The position numbers were made by a program, and so were the translations under genes. Below are positions 60,355-64,000 of a DNA stretch of 64,000 nt, piece after piece. Position 1 is the first letter of the stretch. Each line of letters starts with the position of its first letter. The stretch covers positions 310,001-374,000 of the forward strand of contig NZ_AP024872.1 in assembly GCF_024346875.1 (NCBI RefSeq). Direction: 5' to 3'. This DNA comes from Vibrio gallicus. Its GTDB lineage: Bacteria > Pseudomonadota > Gammaproteobacteria > Enterobacterales > Vibrionaceae. The notes under the pieces are model-generated. The model ran no database searches and was not told where the DNA came from. It saw only the letters and a list, made by a program, of their open reading frames with translations.

Positions 60355-61629
60355 GTGCGTAAGGCAATTTTGGTTTTTGGTGGGTTGGGCGACCCTGAAT
60401 ACTCTGTTGTTGGCTTCTATAGTGGGCTTTTTGACGCCTTACTTGAGCATTATGACATCATCGCAATAGACCCTGTCACCCCTACGGCGACAATAAAGGA
60501 CAGTCGCTACAGCGCATGCTATAGCACTATCGAGCATTTCCTGAATCATCAACCAAATCAATCTATTGCTTGTGCTATGCTGCTCACGCCGGTTAGCACT
60601 CACCTTATGCTTATTAAGCAACTTTCCAGTTTAATTGAGTGTAAAGACCTTTTGTTTGTGGTCGAAAAACCCTCTTTTGCATTGCATGAGGTTGATGAAG
60701 GTTTTGGGCGTGTGATCCCGCGATTGAAAGCTCAGGGTAACCGATTTTATTTTATTGATACTGCGTTGGTCACTCCGTCTATGGAGGCATTATTTGACGG
60801 TGACCTGTTAACGTCACGCGGTCAAATCACTAAGTTGGTCTCTATAGCTACCGATAATCCAGTCGAGCTCCCCGATGAATTGTCGGACTTTCAGTTCGAT
60901 AACCGCATACAAAGATTAAACGCTCGTGGGGTGCTCGATCCAAACAAAAATGGAGGGGCAGGCTATGGGCTTGATATGGGGATCCATGCCGTAGCCGGAT
61001 TGGTTCGTTTTCTTCAAAAATCATCCCGTTTGCAAGATGGCTTTGAACTCAAGCAATCCATATTAGAACGAATTGACTATCCTGGCCTTGATTTTGAGGT
61101 AGGGGTGGAAACCCATCTTTATAGCTCTGGGATATTAAAGGGACAATCTAGTGATAGTGCTAGCCTTGATTGCGAGGTAGTTATTGAATCTGGTAAGGCG
61201 GGGGATATTTGGGACAGGCGCCTTGAAGTCCACTTTGTTGATTCGATAATCGCGATCGGTTTTGGCACCATAAAACATCCTCCCTATCTTTGGGTATGCG
61301 ACAAACTCGGCTCAAAGCTCATCCCGTTTGATGGCGGAAGTGCAGGGTATAAGATGCATTTCAACGACATATTGGCTGCATTAGGGTTTGATAAACCCCG
61401 TATTCTTAATGAACAGCAAAGTGAGGATTTAATGGATAAGTCAATGCGAATGTTAAATTCGATTTTTGATAAGGCTGGAGAGAATCCTGTATCGAGAGAA
61501 CCTAACATAAAGGTAGTTGCGGCGCATCAGCCTAAATTTCTCTCCGAAGGTGAGCAAGCTTTAAGAGAGCAGCTTACCCACCAGCTAAATAACCTAATTC
61601 GACAGTCCTCCTCCTCCAACACTAATTAA
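60355..61629 (+). CDS. Gfo/Idh/MocA-like oxidoreductase, divergent
   Basis: 424 residues from a GTG at 60355. The middle carries LLFVVEKPSFAL, with the EKP motif of the Gfo/Idh/MocA family, and GLDMGIHAVAGLVRFL, the usual C-terminal-domain entry with His. The N-terminus (AILVFGGLGDPEYSVVGFYS) lacks the canonical GxGxxG, so cofactor binding is uncertain. It resembles glucose-6-phosphate dehydrogenase-like forms rather than typical sugar dehydrogenases. Its stop overlaps the convergent regulator gene by four bases. Confidence 0.6.
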   Translation: MRKAILVFGGLGDPEYSVVGFYSGLFDALLEHYDIIAIDPVTPTATIKDSRYSACYSTIEHFLNHQPNQSIACAMLLTPVSTHLMLIKQLSSLIECKDLLFVVEKPSFALHEVDEGFGRVIPRLKAQGNRFYFIDTALVTPSMEALFDGDLLTSRGQITKLVSIATDNPVELPDELSDFQFDNRIQRLNARGVLDPNKNGGAGYGLDMGIHAVAGLVRFLQKSSRLQDGFELKQSILERIDYPGLDFEVGVETHLYSSGILKGQSSDSASLDCEVVIESGKAGDIWDRRLEVHFVDSIIAIGFGTIKHPPYLWVCDKLGSKLIPFDGGSAGYKMHFNDILAALGFDKPRILNEQQSEDLMDKSMRMLNSIFDKAGENPVSREPNIKVVAAHQPKFLSEGEQALREQLTHQLNNLIRQSSSSNTN

Positions 61630-63182
61630 CTCATTGTTTGCACTTCAATTTCTTGTAGTGGTGTGGAGGTTTTACACTGTGGAACTCGTGGACAAACAGA
61701 GCCTCTCGAACAGATAAGCCGAGCGCGATTGTCCATTCCGCGCTCAATCCAATTAATATTTAAGATACGGCCTACGGTGAGTAGCAAGTTTTGTATATCT
61801 TTAGGGATTGGCCCAGTGCCCCCGTTTTTGATACAGGAATCTTTTAGTTGATTGGCTATGTTGATAGCGTCAAAACCTTGCGCCTGAATCGCAGGGTTGA
61901 GGTCGAGACCGCTACACAGAACATGGGCGTTACCAGCAAAGTCTTTGACTTTAACCGATTCACAGCAGTAGATATGCGGTTCATCGTTTTGCATTAGAAT
62001 TGATATCTGAGCCACGCTCTGGTTGAAGTCTTTGTCTTTGGTTGTCATACGAAACACTGCCCAGTGTTGACAGGGATCTTCGACCATCTTCATATTGCCC
62101 CATGGTAGAGGAATGCCATTACCTCGATATACTGCCTTTAATATACCCGGATGGTAGGCGTCAAAGTAATGCCAATGAGGGTAGGGTGATACAGCGGTCA
62201 TACGTCGCATAGCAATGGATTCCGATACACCCGCCAATTTACATACCGAAATATCATAGCCGCTGCGGTCAAGCAATTGTCGAAAGGGTACTTTAGGGCA
62301 CAGCAGTGCTCCCGCAAAAAATGAGCACTCAAAATCGCGCCAGGCGTGTAGGATCTTAGTGGAATCTAGTTCGACTGAGTTGCTAGTTTGGCTCTCATCT
62401 CTAAGTCCATAGCTTGGCTTACTATCTGCAATAAGATTGCTTTTTTCACCATCTCCCTGATGAAGCACCATGTGCCCAATATTCACCGCAAGGTCATATT
62501 TTAGTCGCACTGGGTCATTTTTGAGTATTTTGTTGATATGGACGATATTTGGTGGCTCAAAATAGGAGCGAGTTACCCGATGGCGCGTGTCATCTAAGGC
62601 ATCAACAACAGGCTTTGGGCTATCACTAAACCATTTTACTTTAAGGCCAATTTCTTCACAGATTTCAAGCAGGTCATCCACCTGCAGTGGCATACGTTTG
62701 TGACCAACCTCTTCTGCTGCTCGCTCTAGATCGGGAAAGTGGTTCTGATTGTGCTCTTGGTGAGCTCGGATCAAAAGATGGGCAAATTGTCGGCCGGTGG
62801 TACCGGTTTGAGCCAGCATTTCTGGAATAGCAATTTGCAAAATATCATTGGAAAACAGAAAGCTAGGCTCAAGCGCCATTCCTCTAACACCGCCTTTCCC
62901 ACTCTTATCTGGAACAATATCGTGGTGGTCGTTGGCATCGTCTAAGAACCAATTTAATGGTTTTTGGAATACATCCGCAATTACCTCGAGCATGTCTTCG
63001 CTCGGTACACGTTTGCCTCGTTCAATCATTGATAGATAAGACACTGAGGGCGCAGATTCTGGGTTTAATTTTATACAACGCGCTGATAAATCCTCAAGCG
63101 TAAGGTGGTTACGTTTGCGTAGATTCCTGATCTTGGTGCCAAGAAAATGTGATTGTCTGAATAAGCTGGTTTTTGATTTCAT
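61626..63182 (-). CDS. XRE-family regulator with DUF3612 domain
   Basis: 518 residues: a helix-turn-helix at about 15-75 (LGTKIRNLRKRNHLTLEDLS, SVSYLSMIERGKRVPSEDML) and a long C-terminal part with the IrrE-like LAVNIGHMVLHQGDG and a Cys-rich tail (LICSRGSVCPRVPQCKTS). It belongs to the same class as RamB/short-chain-acyl regulators of the glyoxylate shunt. It is divergent from malate synthase, which it probably regulates. The gene is on the minus strand with about 140 bases to the malate synthase start. Confidence 0.82.
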   Translation of the reverse strand: MKSKTSLFRQSHFLGTKIRNLRKRNHLTLEDLSARCIKLNPESAPSVSYLSMIERGKRVPSEDMLEVIADVFQKPLNWFLDDANDHHDIVPDKSGKGGVRGMALEPSFLFSNDILQIAIPEMLAQTGTTGRQFAHLLIRAHQEHNQNHFPDLERAAEEVGHKRMPLQVDDLLEICEEIGLKVKWFSDSPKPVVDALDDTRHRVTRSYFEPPNIVHINKILKNDPVRLKYDLAVNIGHMVLHQGDGEKSNLIADSKPSYGLRDESQTSNSVELDSTKILHAWRDFECSFFAGALLCPKVPFRQLLDRSGYDISVCKLAGVSESIAMRRMTAVSPYPHWHYFDAYHPGILKAVYRGNGIPLPWGNMKMVEDPCQHWAVFRMTTKDKDFNQSVAQISILMQNDEPHIYCCESVKVKDFAGNAHVLCSGLDLNPAIQAQGFDAINIANQLKDSCIKNGGTGPIPKDIQNLLLTVGRILNINWIERGMDNRARLICSRGSVCPRVPQCKTSTPLQEIEVQTMS

Positions 63183-63321
63183 TTTGTAAAATTTACACTG
63201 TGTAATTTTATTTGTGAAATTTTAGTAAAGAATTAGTTAAAGTTAAATCGTACCCAAGAGGAATAAATCAGTTTTGTGAAGTCGCTGTAGCAGCGCTCAT
63301 ATTTGACCAGAGGAAAAGGCT

Positions 63322-64000
63322 ATGAATTTACCGCTAACCAAACAATGCCAAATTCACCACCAATTGTCCCAGTTCTTGAATACTGAAGTCCTTCCTCTAG
63401 TGAATCTTGATGTCGAGGCCTTCTGGCATGACTTCACTGAACTATTGGAAGAGTTCGCGCCGCGTAATCAAGCTCTATTGCAAAAGCGGGATGATTTTCA
63501 AGCTCAAATTGATCAATTTCATTACACACACCCTAGCTTTACTTTGGCGCAGTATCAGCAGTTTTTAACCGAGATTGGCTATCTAGTTGATGAAGGGGAA
63601 GACTTTACTATTGAAACTCAAAATCTCGACACAGAGATAACCGCAATTGCGGCGCCACAACTGGTTGTGCCAATCAAAAATGCTCGGTTTGCACTGAACG
63701 CGGCTAATGCGCGTTGGGGAAGCTTATACGATGCATTATATGGAAGCGATGTTATTCCAAGTAAAGGCGGTATGCAGGCAGGGAAAAAATACAACCCAGC
63801 ACGTGGCAAGCGCGCAATTGAGTATGCAAAAAATATGCTCGATGAGGTATTTCCTCTAGATGAGGGCTCGCATCAAGATGTAGAAAGCTACACCGTCTAT
63901 TTTCAAAATCTATTGGCTTACTTCCCAGATGGCTCGCACTCAGGTCTTAAAAATCCGCGCCAGTTTGTTGCCGCTAGTGATCCAGAGCGTGAACCAACGT
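63322..64000 (+). CDS. glcB: Malate synthase G, N-terminal part (continues beyond the window)
   Basis: The frame opens at the ATG at 63322 (AGGAAAAGG upstream) and runs to the window edge, 226 codons. NAANARWGSLYDALYGSDVI and PQLVVPIKNARFAL are characteristic of the GlcB form of malate synthase, not the AceB (A) form. It condenses glyoxylate with acetyl-CoA for growth on C2 compounds. The divergent DUF3612 regulator probably controls it. The remaining ~500 residues lie outside. Confidence 0.92.
   Translation, partial: MNLPLTKQCQIHHQLSQFLNTEVLPLVNLDVEAFWHDFTELLEEFAPRNQALLQKRDDFQAQIDQFHYTHPSFTLAQYQQFLTEIGYLVDEGEDFTIETQNLDTEITAIAAPQLVVPIKNARFALNAANARWGSLYDALYGSDVIPSKGGMQAGKKYNPARGKRAIEYAKNMLDEVFPLDEGSHQDVESYTVYFQNLLAYFPDGSHSGLKNPRQFVAASDPEREPT

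Noticed and set aside
60355..61629. Glucose-6-phosphate dehydrogenase proper
   Set aside because: The protein lacks the DHYLGKE active-site pattern and is too short; only the general Gfo/Idh-type layout fits.
1..64000. CRISPR array, tRNA/rRNA genes, prophage, intact insertion sequence
   Set aside because: No regular direct repeats with spacers, no clover-leaf sequence, no phage structural genes and no transposase were seen.

Overview
The window reads as chromosomal DNA of a marine Vibrio (Gammaproteobacteria) that feeds on brown-algal polysaccharide. Support: a secreted PL7 alginate lyase with a CBM32-type domain, two tandem Na+/solute symporters of the oligoalginate (Toa) type, a KdgM-family oligouronide porin, an SDR of the DEH-reductase type, and small families typical of Vibrio (DUF2986, DUF2750, DUF3612, RoxA/YcfD). 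There is no rRNA, tRNA, CRISPR array, prophage or intact insertion sequence.

Layout. 1-9.5 kb: alginate/oligouronide uptake, with a truncated KdgM porin, a LamG-type surface lipoprotein, a DUF4156 lipoprotein, a candidate small RNA and two SSS symporters. 9.6-17.9 kb: a CPA1 antiporter, DUF2986, a LysR gene divergent from an NCS1 permease/DUF917/hydantoinase operon, then the SDR. 18.1-23.4 kb: a MacAB-type efflux pump with a BaeSR-like two-component system. 23.5-35.3 kb: four LysR genes or remnants and an envelope-protein group (two DUF1254/DUF1214 lipoproteins, two small outer-membrane barrels, a degenerate alkylsulfatase-like protein). 35.4-38.9 kb: an MFS exporter, a decayed LysR gene and a Fic gene bracketed by two copies of a ~157-bp MITE-like repeat; a third copy lies at 23.8 kb. 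39.3-42.5 kb: an NhaC antiporter and the alginate lyase. 42.9-46.7 kb: DUF2750, a YiaW/YiaV-like membrane pair, LysR, nitroreductase. 46.9-49.2 kb: an unrecognised operon of five small secreted proteins. 50-56.6 kb: a TPP-riboswitch thiamine salvage operon. 56.7-64 kb: Bcr-type MFS, RoxA hydroxylase, a LysE/ArgO exporter, a Gfo/Idh-like protein, and a DUF3612 regulator divergent from malate synthase G.

How it fits together. An 11-mer operator, TTGTAATACAA, occurs exactly four times in the first 17 kb and once more with one mismatch before the alginate lyase at 42.6 kb. It lies before the first symporter and the SDR, and in relaxed form before the second symporter, with CRP-like sites nearby. 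These scattered genes therefore look like one alginate regulon whose regulator (my guess is GntR-type) is outside the window. The Na+/H+ antiporters could sustain the Na+ gradient used by the symporters. A second regulon is suggested by TTAAG-N5-CTTAA, which fits a LysR T-N11-A box, before the two LysR/envelope gene pairs and the small barrel gene at 30.2 kb.

The least explained locus is the five-gene secreted operon at 46.9-49.2 kb. Two of its products share an architecture of one N-terminal and one C-terminal cysteine, a hairpin follows the probable major subunit gene, and a second hairpin overlaps the ribosome binding site of the first gene. I recognise none of its proteins beyond general fold resemblance. 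All identifications are by reading; no database search was run.
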